A DNA stretch of 64,000 nt, taken from contig NZ_CP039690.1 in the NCBI RefSeq assembly GCF_005144885.1, forward strand, positions 186,001 through 250,000. The letters are read 5' to 3'. A program made the translations under genes and the position numbers. This stretch comes from Phreatobacter stygius (GTDB lineage: Bacteria > Pseudomonadota > Alphaproteobacteria > Rhizobiales > Phreatobacteraceae). Of this stretch, positions 1 through 7,810 are shown piece by piece. The number at the start of each line of letters is the position of its first letter. Positions within the stretch are counted from its first letter, which is position 1. The notes under the pieces were generated by a model that had not been told where the DNA came from, did not search any database, and was given only the letters and a program-made list of their open reading frames with translations.

Positions 1-1
1 C

Positions 2-271
2 AAATGCACGCTCATCCCGGCGCGCATCCTGGAGGAGAGCACCCCGGTCATGCGCAAGAAGGGCCGCCTGCAGGTCGGCTGCGATGCCGATATCGTGGTG
101 TTCGATTACGACACGCTGACCGACCGCGCCGAGTTCAAGGCGATGAACCGGGCCGCCGAAGGCATGCGCCATGTCCTGGTCAATGGCGAGGCGGTGATAT
201 CGGGCGGCGAACTCGTCACCCAGGCGAGACCCGGCCGGCCGGTGCGGCGCCCGGTCAAAACCGCCAGCTGA
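2..271 (+). CDS. N-acyl-D-amino-acid deacylase-like amidohydrolase, C-terminal part
   Basis: Only the last 89 codons are present; the gene enters from the left edge in frame. The visible tail contains PVMRKKGRLQVGCDADIVVF, the standard end of amidohydrolase-superfamily enzymes where the metal barrel gives way to the small beta-sandwich: the 'G.l..G.dADivvfD' motif is followed by a VLVNGEAVISGGEL strand pair. Among such enzymes this fits D-aminoacylase/dihydroorotase-like members best, which hydrolyse N-acyl-D-amino acids in the cytoplasm using zinc. The metal ligands lie outside the window, so substrate is uncertain. It ends 3 nt before the COG0523 GTPase, implying cotranscription with a possible metal chaperone. 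Confidence 0.75.
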   Translation, partial: KCTLIPARILEESTPVMRKKGRLQVGCDADIVVFDYDTLTDRAEFKAMNRAAEGMRHVLVNGEAVISGGELVTQARPGRPVRRPVKTAS

Positions 272-274
272 CCC

Positions 275-1219
275 ATGGCCATTCCGGTTATCCTGGTCAC
301 CGGTTTCCTGGGCGCCGGCAAGACCACGCTGATCAACCACCTGTTGAGCGCCGCCGATGGGCGGCGGCTCGCCGCGGTGGTCAATGATTTCGGCGCGATC
401 AATATCGACGCCGACCTGATCGCCGGTGCCGCCGACGGCGTGGTCAGCCTCGCCAATGGCTGTATCTGCTGCTCGCTGCAGGGCGACCTCCTGCGCACCC
501 TTGGCCGGCTCATGCGCCGCGACCCGCCGCCCGACGGCATCATCATCGAAACCAGCGGCGTCTCCGACCCGGCCGAGATCGTCACGAGCCTGCTCGATCC
601 GGTGATCTGGCGCGAGGCCGCGCTGGAAGCGGTGATCGCGCTTGCCGATGCCCGGGCGCTGACCGACAAGCCCGACCTGCTCGACGACGCCTTGTGCCGG
701 GCGCAGATCGCGGCGGCCGACATCGTCGCGCTCAACAAGGCCGACCTGGTGACGCCGGACGAACTGGTTCGCGCCCGTGCCTTGCTGGCCGCGCTCCGGC
801 CGGCGCGGGTGATCTTCGACGTGACCGAGGGGCGGATCGCGCCGGAACTGGCCTTTGCCGGCGAGCCGCAGGCGCCGCGCGAGCCGGGCCAGGCCGGCCG
901 CGCCCACGGCTTTTCGACACCGCGCTTCGAAACCATGAGCTGGACCGCCGATGCGCCGCTGTCGCTACCGCGTTTCCAGGCCGCTATCGGCAAGCTCAGC
1001 CCTCACCTGGTTCGCGCCAAGGGCTTCGTCGCCTTCCGCGAACAGGCCGGCCGGCCGCTGCTGTTCCAGCTGGTCGGCGAGCGCGCCACGCTCGGCCCGG
1101 CACCAGCAGGCCGCGACGGCGCGCCGCTGGTGCGCCTCGTGCTGATCGCCGAGAACGGCAAGCTCGACGCCGACGCGACCCGCGCCATGCTGGAGGCCTG
1201 CATCGAGCGCGAGGTCTAG
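275..1219 (+). CDS. COG0523 (CobW/G3E) family GTPase, putative metallochaperone
   Basis: A 314-residue P-loop GTPase. It has Walker A GFLGAGKTT (residues 10-18), the family's metal-binding CICC motif (C63, C65, C66), a Walker B region near IIIETSG and the guanine-specificity motif NKAD. The C-terminal half is the usual CobW_C domain. COG0523 proteins bind Zn or Co and deliver metal to a client enzyme in the cytosol. The gene starts 3 nt after the stop of an amidohydrolase, a zinc-dependent superfamily, which makes that enzyme the obvious candidate client (inference). A diverged copy of its 3' 520 bp lies at 2552-3070. It is convergent with the LysR gene, 6 nt apart. Confidence 0.9.
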   Translation: MAIPVILVTGFLGAGKTTLINHLLSAADGRRLAAVVNDFGAINIDADLIAGAADGVVSLANGCICCSLQGDLLRTLGRLMRRDPPPDGIIIETSGVSDPAEIVTSLLDPVIWREAALEAVIALADARALTDKPDLLDDALCRAQIAAADIVALNKADLVTPDELVRARALLAALRPARVIFDVTEGRIAPELAFAGEPQAPREPGQAGRAHGFSTPRFETMSWTADAPLSLPRFQAAIGKLSPHLVRAKGFVAFREQAGRPLLFQLVGERATLGPAPAGRDGAPLVRLVLIAENGKLDADATRAMLEACIEREV

Positions 1220-1225
1220 CCGCGT

Positions 1226-2164
1226 TCAGAGCGAACCGGCTCCCCCCGATCGGCACCAGTCGACCGCCGCGACCTCGCGGCTGATCCACGCGTGAAAGGC
1301 CTTCACGTTGGTCAGGCCCTGCTTCCGCCGGGGACAGACGAAATGATAGGCGCGGCCGGTGCGCAAGACGAGGCCATAGGCGATCACCAGCCGCCCGGTG
1401 CGCAACTCGTCATAGGCCAGCACGTCATGCGCCAGGAACAGGCCGCCGCCTTCGATGGTCACATCCAGCGCGTGGTCGGGGCTGCTGAAACGCAGCCCGC
1501 GGTCGACATCGACGCCGGTCACGCCAGCCGCTTCGAACCATTCGGGCCAGCCCGGCAGTCCCGCGCGATAGTCGTCATGGATCAGCGGCAAGCCGCCGAG
1601 CGCCGCCGGCGTGTCGAAGGGGCCGTGGGCGGCCAGCAGCTTGGGGCTGCACACCGGCACGAAGTTGAGGTCGACGAGTTTTTCGACCGACAGCTCGGCA
1701 TCCGGCGGAGCATCGGTGCGCAGCATGCGAATGGCGATATCGACCCCATCGGTGCGGAAATCGGCGAGCGCCATGGTTGAGGAAATCCGCACGTCGATGT
1801 CGGGATGGGCGGCCGCGAAGCGGTGCAGCCGAGGCGCCAGCCATTTGGCGGCGAAGCCGGTCGGCGTGCTGACCACCAGCACACGCTCGTCGCCGGGGGT
1901 TTCCAGGCCCGCGACCGCCTCGCGGATCTGGTTGAAGCCGGTCTGCAAGCCCGGATAGAGCTGTTTTCCGGCGCGGGTCAGCGCGATCGCCCGCACCCGC
2001 CGTTCGAACAGTTTCAGGCCGAGCAGATCTTCGAGCCCGCGGATCTGGTGGCTCAGTGCGCCCGCCGTCACATGCAATTCTTTCGCCGCCTTGGTCAGGC
2101 TCAGATGCCTGGCCGCGGCTTCGAAGGCACGCAGCGCGTTGAGCGGCGGCATCGGCCCATGCAT
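1226..2164 (-). CDS. LysR family transcriptional regulator, GcvA-like
   Basis: A 312-residue LysR regulator. The N-terminal winged HTH reads PPLNALRAFEAAARHLSLTK then AAKELHVTAGALSHQIRGLE, the GcvA-type signature, followed by a periplasmic-binding-like effector domain (about residues 90-300). ATG at 2164 is used, but M5 (position 2152) is an alternative start matching the common MPPLNALRAFEA N-terminus. It is divergent from the small unknown gene at 2300 (135 bp between starts) and convergent with the GTPase gene. The effector is unknown; divergent placement makes the small gene its likeliest local target. Confidence 0.9.
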   Translation of the reverse strand: MHGPMPPLNALRAFEAAARHLSLTKAAKELHVTAGALSHQIRGLEDLLGLKLFERRVRAIALTRAGKQLYPGLQTGFNQIREAVAGLETPGDERVLVVSTPTGFAAKWLAPRLHRFAAAHPDIDVRISSTMALADFRTDGVDIAIRMLRTDAPPDAELSVEKLVDLNFVPVCSPKLLAAHGPFDTPAALGGLPLIHDDYRAGLPGWPEWFEAAGVTGVDVDRGLRFSSPDHALDVTIEGGGLFLAHDVLAYDELRTGRLVIAYGLVLRTGRAYHFVCPRRKQGLTNVKAFHAWISREVAAVDWCRSGGAGSL

Positions 2165-2299
2165 GAGATTACCTCAACTATCGGCTGAGACCTCATCCTT
2201 TGTCACGGCGGTGTTTCGGCGTCAATCATGGCGTCATCGAGCGTCCTGCCCCGGCATTTGCCGGACGCCGGGCGCCAGACCCAACCCGGAGCCAGCATC

Positions 2300-2551
2300 A
2301 TGGCCTACGTGACCCATTCCAGTTTCGACCCTCACGACGACACCACGGCCCTGCGCCCGCGCGGCCTGCTGGCGAGCCTCGGCCACCTGCTGGCGCGGCT
2401 GGGCGGCAGGATCACCGAATCCAGCCAAAGCACCACGGAGCGGGCCATCGAAAATCTGGTCATGCGCTCCGGCGGCCGGCTCACCGACGGCATCGAGCGC
2501 GAGATCGCCCGGCGCATGATGGGCGCGACCTCGCGGCGCGGCTGCTGGTGA
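2300..2551 (+). CDS. Small hypothetical protein (83 aa)
   Basis: I do not recognise this family. The frame from ATG 2300 encodes MAYVTHSSFDPHDDTTALRP followed by a moderately hydrophobic helix (LLASLGHLLARLGG) and a charged, amphipathic C-terminal half rich in Arg and Glu (ITESSQSTTERAIENLVMRS), ending SRRGCW. The region lies divergently from a LysR regulator, so it may be its target. An upstream in-frame ATG at 2228 is possible but its extra 24 residues look non-coding. The stop codon TGA (2549-2551) abuts exactly the start of the duplicated GTPase fragment, so the natural C-terminus could have been altered by that rearrangement. Confidence 0.6.
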   Translation: MAYVTHSSFDPHDDTTALRPRGLLASLGHLLARLGGRITESSQSTTERAIENLVMRSGGRLTDGIEREIARRMMGATSRRGCW

Positions 2552-3070
2552 CGGGCGCAGATCGCGGCGGCCGACATCGTCGCGCTCAACAAGGCCGACC
2601 TGGTGACGCCGGACGAACTGGTTCGCGCCCGTGCCTTGCTGGCCGCGCTCCGGCCGGCGCGGGTGATCTTCGACGTGACCGAGGGGCGGATCGCGCCGGA
2701 ACTGGCCTTTTGCCGGCGAGCCGCAGGCGCCGCGCGAGCCGGGCCAGGCCGGCCGCGCCCACGGCTTTTCGACACCGCGCTTCGAAACCATGAGCTGGAC
2801 CGCCGATGCGCCGCTGTCGCTACCGCGCTTCCAGGCCGCTATCGGCAAGCTCAGCCCTCACCTGGTTCGCGCCAAGGGTTTCGTCGCCTTCCGCGAACAG
2901 GCCGGCCGCTACTGTTCCAGCTGGTCGGCGAGCGCGCCACGCTCGGCCCGGCTCCGGCAGGCCGCGACGGCGCGCCGCTGGTGCGCCTCGTGCTGATCGC
3001 CGAGAACGGCAAGCTCGACGCCGACGCGACCCGGGCCATGCTGGAGGCCTGTGTCGAGCGCGAGGTTTAG
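2552..3070 (+). pseudogene. Partial, frameshifted duplicate of the COG0523 GTPase gene
   Basis: Bases 2552-3070 repeat bases 698-1219 nearly exactly. Aligned by eye there are about nine substitutions, one inserted T (the run at 2708-2711 has four T where the parent has three) and a 4-bp deletion in the GGCC-rich run near 2905. The two indels sum to -3, so the frame is shifted between them and restored afterwards. There is no start codon, Walker A or CICC motif: only the parental C-terminal half from the ADIVALNKADLV motif onward is present. It begins immediately after the stop of the small gene and ends at the same TAG as the parent, overlapping the stop codon of the convergent beta-lactamase-like gene. 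Confidence 0.9.
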
Positions 3071-4440
3071 CTGGCCAGCCTGGGCGCCGGCATGTCCTGG
3101 CCGCCCTGATGCAGTACTGCCTGGACCGCTCGGCCCTGGCTGTCGGTGTCGAACGACAGCTGGGCGTCGATCTCGTCGGTGAAGAAATCGGTGGCGCTCT
3201 CGGCGAGCACTTCCACCTTGGGCTGGCCGGTCGCCTGGACGAATAGCCGGCCAGCCTCGTGGGTCACCGTCAGGACGAGGGCCGGGTCCAGCTGGTAGCG
3301 ACCGGCATAGCTTTCCAGCACATCGGGCGCCACCGCCACGGCCACACGCGGCCTCACCGGCGGCGCCAGCGGCAGATCGCGGTTGAGCAGGTGCTGGCCG
3401 ATATCGTGGACCCCGACAAGATTGGAGGTATTGGACAGGACGACGACGCCGGTCCGCGCCCTGGCCAGGTAACCGATGAAGGACTGGTGGCCGCCGGTGC
3501 CGCCATTGTGCCAGATCATCTCGTCGCCGCTCGTCTGGCCGCCGCTTTTGGCGATCACCCAGCCGAGGCCGGTCTCGACATCGGCGATGCCCATCGGCCG
3601 GCGAAACGCCAGCATCGCCGTGACGGCCGGCGAAAGCGGCGTCTCCCGATGGCCGAGGATCGCCTCCAGGAAATTCAGGAGGTCGCGGGCGGTCGAGCGC
3701 AGGGCGCCGGCGCCGGCAAGCGTCGGCAGGTCCCAATGCTGCACGCGCTTCAGGCGCGGATTGTGGGCACCGGCAAATCGTGTCCTGGCCTCGCCGGTGA
3801 CCGTCGCCATGGTGCTGGTCATGCCGAGCGGCGCGGCGATGCGGGCATGAACCAGGGCCTCGTAGTCCAGGCCGGCCCGCCTGGCCAAGGCCTGGCCGAG
3901 CAGGCCGTAGCCGAGATTGGAATAGGCATATTGCGTGCCGATGTCGCGCGTCAGCACATGGCCGGACAGGAAGGCATAGAGCGCCGCCACCGAATAGTCG
4001 GCATAGGGATTGCCCGGGTCCTGCGGCGCGAAGTCCTCCGGCAGGCCCGGCAGGCCGGAGGTGTGGGTCGCCAGATCGGCAAGCGTGATCGGTCGCCCGC
4101 CGCGTTCCGGCGAGGCGACCCCGCCGGGGAGATATTTGGCGAGCGGGTCGGCCAGCGCCGCCTCGCCGCGCCTGACCATGTCGGCCAGCAGCAGCGCGGT
4201 GAAGACCTTGGTCACCGAGCCGATCTCGTAGAGCGTGTCGGCGCCAACCGGGCGGGCGTCGTCGCTTGCCATCACGCCATGGGCGACGATGCGGCGGCGG
4301 CCGTCGGGCGCGACCAGGCCAACGACCATGCCGAGGCTCTGCTTCTGCACGTCGATGCGCTCGGTGAGAATCGCCTGGATGTCGGCGTCCGAAGGACTGT
4401 GATGCGGGGTCGAAGCCTGCGCTGCGCTGGCCGATGCCAT
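3067..4440 (-). CDS. Serine hydrolase, class C beta-lactamase/PBP4-like
   Basis: A 457-residue serine hydrolase of the beta-lactamase/D-alanyl-D-alanine carboxypeptidase fold. All three active-site motifs are visible: SVTK (S75-K78), YSN (Y173-N175) and HNG (H311-G313, the KTG equivalent of class C and esterase-type members). A beta-sandwich-like C-terminal domain (about 360-457, containing ESYAGRYQL) resembles the lipocalin-like tail of AmpH/Pab87-type peptidases. The start at 4440 is set by a good Shine-Dalgarno (AGGAGGA) just upstream; the open frame continues upstream but antisense to a real gene. No clear signal peptide is seen, unusual for this family. Substrate could be a peptide, ester or beta-lactam. 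Confidence 0.88.
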   Translation of the reverse strand: MASASAAQASTPHHSPSDADIQAILTERIDVQKQSLGMVVGLVAPDGRRRIVAHGVMASDDARPVGADTLYEIGSVTKVFTALLLADMVRRGEAALADPLAKYLPGGVASPERGGRPITLADLATHTSGLPGLPEDFAPQDPGNPYADYSVAALYAFLSGHVLTRDIGTQYAYSNLGYGLLGQALARRAGLDYEALVHARIAAPLGMTSTMATVTGEARTRFAGAHNPRLKRVQHWDLPTLAGAGALRSTARDLLNFLEAILGHRETPLSPAVTAMLAFRRPMGIADVETGLGWVIAKSGGQTSGDEMIWHNGGTGGHQSFIGYLARARTGVVVLSNTSNLVGVHDIGQHLLNRDLPLAPPVRPRVAVAVAPDVLESYAGRYQLDPALVLTVTHEAGRLFVQATGQPKVEVLAESATDFFTDEIDAQLSFDTDSQGRAVQAVLHQGGQDMPAPRLAS

Positions 4441-4773
4441 GGGAAACGGTCCTCCTGATAACAGCTGGCGGGTCGCCGCCACGGACAAGTCGGGTCTCGC
4501 CGCGCGCCGGGCGATTGGTGCGACCCTGCGTGATAGCCCGGGAATCCAGGCGCGGAGCCGCGGCGCGATGGTCGCCGCGAATGATTGCAGCGGCATTGCG
4601 ATCCGCCGCACCGTGGCAAGGGGCCGCAGGCAAGGGCATCGCCTGAGCCACACGCCTTGACGGCCGCCGCGCCGGCGTCGCAGAACTTGGAAACGTCGCG
4701 CCAGCCCCGGCCAACCCGCAATCGGGCCAAGCCCCGTTCGCAATCGCCAGCATGGGATCGTCAAGCCGTGAAC
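4441..4773. other. Intergenic region between divergent genes
   Basis: About 330 bp separating the serine hydrolase start from the first gene of the five-gene operon. It should contain both promoters. I see only the Shine-Dalgarno of the hydrolase at its left end; no convincing gene, repeat or -35/-10 pair. Confidence 0.5.
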
Positions 4774-5733
4774 ATGCTGAGGGCCTGGTGGAAAAGCCTG
4801 ACGTCGCCGCGGCTCGACCTCACGCTGTCGATCCATAGCGGCCTGACGACACGCATCGTCGGACGTCCCGGCGCCATCCTCGACGATGCCGAACTGGCGG
4901 AGCTCGTCGACAAGCTGCGACAGGTCGCGGCGCGCACCCTGTCGGCCGGCGAGCTCACCTATGGCGTCTTTTCCGGCGACCGGCAGCGCCTCGCCTCGAC
5001 CATCATCACGCTGATCGCCGACACGGCGACCGGCCAGCCGATCGCCTTCAACGCGCTTGCCCTGATGGAGACGGACATCGACGGCGACCGGCAGGAGGTG
5101 ATGCATCTCGGCCTGGTCATGGTCGATCCCGGCGTGCGCGGCAAAGGCCTGTCCGGCGTGCTCTACGGCCTCACCGTGCTGATCCTGTTCCTGCGCGGCG
5201 GCCTGCGCACCCGCTGGATCTCCAATGTCACGCAGGTGCCGGCCGTGGTCGGCATGGTCTGCGAGACCTTTTCCGACGCCTTTCCCTCGCCCGACCCCGG
5301 CACCCGCCAGAGCTTCACCCACCTGAGCCTTGCCCGGCAGATCATGCGCCGCCATCGCGCGGTCTTCGGCGTCGGCCCGGAGGCCGGTTTCGACGAGGCC
5401 CGCTCGGTCATCACCAATGCCTATACCGGCGGTTCGGACGACCTGAAAAAGACCTTCGCGGAAGCGGCCAAGCACCGCGAGGAACGCTACAACGCCTTTT
5501 GCGCTGGCCTCTTGGACTATGGCCGCGGCGACGACGTGCTGCAATTGGCCAGGATCGACCTGCCGGCGGCCCGCCGCTACCTGATCGGCCAATTGCCGCG
5601 GGGCTCGCTGCCGGCGGTCGCCGGCGCCGGCCTGTTCCTCCTGCTTCAGCGCCTGATCCTGCCGGTGCTGCACTGGCTCGACACCGGCAGGAGTTTCGGC
5701 ACGCTGAGGCCGGCCAAGGACAGCAAGGCATGA
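4774..5733 (+). CDS. GNAT-like acyltransferase, first gene of ThiF operon
   Basis: A 319-residue protein. Residues 110-140 carry a GNAT motif A: a beta strand HLGLVMVDPGVRGKGLSGVL with the (V)xPxxRGxGL pyrophosphate loop for acyl-CoA, here followed by a very hydrophobic helix. The N-terminal half (strand GLTTRIVGRPG, ending in LIADTATGQPIAFNALAL) fits the first half of a long-chain N-acyltransferase fold, and the C-terminus has a second hydrophobic helix (AGAGLFLLLQRLILPVLHWL) that may bind membrane. ATG 4774 is chosen; GTG 4768 is an alternative. It overlaps the E1-like gene by 4 nt (ATGA). Acyl donor and acceptor are unknown. Confidence 0.65.
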   Translation: MLRAWWKSLTSPRLDLTLSIHSGLTTRIVGRPGAILDDAELAELVDKLRQVAARTLSAGELTYGVFSGDRQRLASTIITLIADTATGQPIAFNALALMETDIDGDRQEVMHLGLVMVDPGVRGKGLSGVLYGLTVLILFLRGGLRTRWISNVTQVPAVVGMVCETFSDAFPSPDPGTRQSFTHLSLARQIMRRHRAVFGVGPEAGFDEARSVITNAYTGGSDDLKKTFAEAAKHREERYNAFCAGLLDYGRGDDVLQLARIDLPAARRYLIGQLPRGSLPAVAGAGLFLLLQRLILPVLHWLDTGRSFGTLRPAKDSKA

Positions 5734-6608
5734 TGGCGGATTTCGACTATAGGCGGTTCACCACCCGCAATATCGGCTTCGTCACCGAGGCGGAGCAGCA
5801 GCGCCTGCGGGCCGCCACGGTCTTCGTCTGCGGCGTCGGCGGCATGGGCGGAGCCGCCTTCATGGCGCTGGTCCGCGCCGGCATCGGCCGCTTCGTCATC
5901 GCCGATATCGACGTGTTCGAGGTCTCCAACCTCAATCGCCAGGTCTTCGCCAATGCCGCGACCATCGGCGCGCCCAAGGCTGAGAGCGCGGCCGCCGCGG
6001 CGCGCGCCATCAACCCGGAGATCGAGATCGAGGTGCTCGGCGCCGAATGGGTCGACCGGCTGCCCGAGATCGCGGCCCGCTCGCCGATCATCGTCAACGG
6101 CATGGACGACATCCCCGCCGGCATTCACCTCTACCGCACGGCGAGAGAAGCCGGCGCGACCGTGATCGACGCCTATATGTCGCCCCTGCCCTCGGTGACC
6201 GTGGTGCGGCCGACGGACCCCAGGCCCGAGGAGCGGCTCGGCTATCCGACCCTGGGCAAGGCCTGGCGCGCCATCGGCGAGGCCGACCGGCGGGCCGCCA
6301 TGCTGGCCGAGATCGAACATGTCATGCTGCACTCCTCGTCGCGCCGGCATGTCGACCTCGCCATCGCGGCCGAGGTTGCCGCAGGCCGGCGCAGCCGGAT
6401 GTCGTTTGCCCCCATGGTCGTCACAACAGGCATGCTGATGGCCTATGAGGTCATTGCCCTGGTGCTGGCCAAGCCGAGCGGTACCGATTGCCGCGGCTGG
6501 TTCTTCAATCCGCATGGGCCGAAGGTCGAGCGTCCGCTGCCGGCTTTTGTCGCGGCACTGCTCCGGCCGCTGGTGCGGCGGGCGCTGCGCCGCATGGTGG
6601 GGACCTGA
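5730..6608 (+). CDS. ThiF/E1-like adenylyltransferase
   Basis: A 292-residue E1-superfamily protein. The nucleotide-binding loop is VFVCGVGGMGG (G35, G37, G38, G40), followed by the acidic strand IADIDVFE (D59, D61), the SNLNRQ motif (S66-Q71, with the ATP-contacting Arg) and lysine K83 in GAPKAE, all diagnostic of adenylating E1/ThiF/MoeB enzymes. No CxxC zinc pairs and no obvious catalytic cysteine loop are visible, so it may adenylate a small molecule or peptide carboxylate rather than relay a ubiquitin-like protein (inference). It is embedded in a translationally coupled operon: ATGA overlap upstream and a 1-nt stop/start overlap downstream. No ubiquitin-like or JAB gene is nearby. Confidence 0.85.
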   Translation: MMADFDYRRFTTRNIGFVTEAEQQRLRAATVFVCGVGGMGGAAFMALVRAGIGRFVIADIDVFEVSNLNRQVFANAATIGAPKAESAAAAARAINPEIEIEVLGAEWVDRLPEIAARSPIIVNGMDDIPAGIHLYRTAREAGATVIDAYMSPLPSVTVVRPTDPRPEERLGYPTLGKAWRAIGEADRRAAMLAEIEHVMLHSSSRRHVDLAIAAEVAAGRRSRMSFAPMVVTTGMLMAYEVIALVLAKPSGTDCRGWFFNPHGPKVERPLPAFVAALLRPLVRRALRRMVGT

Positions 6609-7810
6609 TGGATCCGGTCCTGGCTGCCGACTCGGCCGTCAATATCTGCGGCGCCATGGGGCTGGCCGTCGCCGTCCTCATTTTCCGTGCCCGCGATCGC
6701 CACGGGCCGCTGACACGCCGGTTCAGCCTTGTGCTCGGCCTGGTCGCGCTGGTCTTCCTGCTGCGCGGCGCCGGCTGGCTGGTTGGCAGCCTTTGGCTCG
6801 AGCAATGGGCGGTCGCCTGCGCCGCCTTCATCCCGCTCGGAGCCGTGGTGGTGATCGAGGGCATGTTGCGCCGCCATGCCCCGCGCGCGCTCAAGCTCGC
6901 GGTGCTCGCCGGCGGGCTCGTGCTGGCGCCGGCCGGCCTGTTCGCCCCGGCCGCCCTCGGCGACACCGTCGAAATCACGCTGGCCCTGTTCCAGCTCGCC
7001 ACCTTCGGCGCCTGCGGCGTCCTGCTGGTCACCCGCGACCGCGCCTCGCTGTCGGAAGCCGAGAACCGTAGCGTCGGACGGCTCGGCATTGCCGCCTTCT
7101 GCATGCTGCCCTTCATCCTCTCGGATTTCCGCGCCTTCTTTCCGGCCATTCCGGTGCGCGCCGGCGCGCTCGGCGCGCTGCTGCTGGTCACCTTCGCCCT
7201 GGTCGCCGACACCGCGAGCGAAGCCCGGCGCGGCCATGCCGCCGTCCTGGCGCTGCGCATCGCCGCCGGCCTGCTGCTCGGCCTCGCCTTGTCCGCCCTG
7301 GTGCCCGGCGGCGATGCCGGCGAGACCCTGCGCCTGGCTGCCGTGACGCTCGCCGGCACCCTGGTGATCGGCCTGCTGGTCGATACCGCCAGAGCCCTTC
7401 TCGCCGCTGGCTCCCCGGGTCTCCTCGATCGCATCGCCAATGCCGAAGCCGAGACCCGCGACGGCCTGATCGCGGAGATCGCCCGCCACCCGCCCTTCGA
7501 GGGCGCCCGGCGCCTGTCGGAAGCGGCACTCGCCGATTTCGACCCGCCGATCCTGCGCCAGGCGCTCGCCAACCGCATCGTCATCCGCCGCGCCGACCGG
7601 CCCTGGTCGCGGCCGGCGGACGACCCGGCGACCGAGCGGCTGGCGGCGCTGATGGCGACCCATGGGGCGAGCCACCTCATCGTCATCGGCCGCGATCCGC
7701 TCGACCTCGTCGCGCTGCACGTGCCGCTGGTCATGGCCGACCAGGCGACCGAGACGGCCATGCTGCTCGCCGGCCGGCTGATCGCCGCGGCCCCCGGGGC
7801 CGGCAGATGA
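6608..7810 (+). CDS. Polytopic membrane protein of the ThiF operon
   Basis: A 400-residue protein I cannot assign to a named family. The first ~265 residues are seven to nine hydrophobic helices separated by short Arg-rich loops (for example AMGLAVAVLIFRARDRHGPL, then LVLGLVALVFLLRGAGWLVG), resembling the 7TM sensory modules that precede signalling domains. The last ~130 residues are soluble, with Asp/Arg-rich segments (IADAEAETRDG-like, then LADFDPPILRQALANRIVIR) and no kinase, GGDEF or phosphatase motif. The start codon overlaps the E1 gene stop (TGATG) and the stop overlaps the next GNAT gene by 4 nt, so it is an obligate member of the operon. It might anchor the pathway to the inner membrane. 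Confidence 0.75.
   Translation: MDPVLAADSAVNICGAMGLAVAVLIFRARDRHGPLTRRFSLVLGLVALVFLLRGAGWLVGSLWLEQWAVACAAFIPLGAVVVIEGMLRRHAPRALKLAVLAGGLVLAPAGLFAPAALGDTVEITLALFQLATFGACGVLLVTRDRASLSEAENRSVGRLGIAAFCMLPFILSDFRAFFPAIPVRAGALGALLLVTFALVADTASEARRGHAAVLALRIAAGLLLGLALSALVPGGDAGETLRLAAVTLAGTLVIGLLVDTARALLAAGSPGLLDRIANAEAETRDGLIAEIARHPPFEGARRLSEAALADFDPPILRQALANRIVIRRADRPWSRPADDPATERLAALMATHGASHLIVIGRDPLDLVALHVPLVMADQATETAMLLAGRLIAAAPGAGR

Noticed and set aside
3067-5673. Long 868-codon minus-strand open frame continuing upstream of the serine hydrolase
   Set aside because: The extension beyond 4440 is antisense to the GNAT-like gene and lacks family-like sequence; the Shine-Dalgarno at 4440 fixes the real start.
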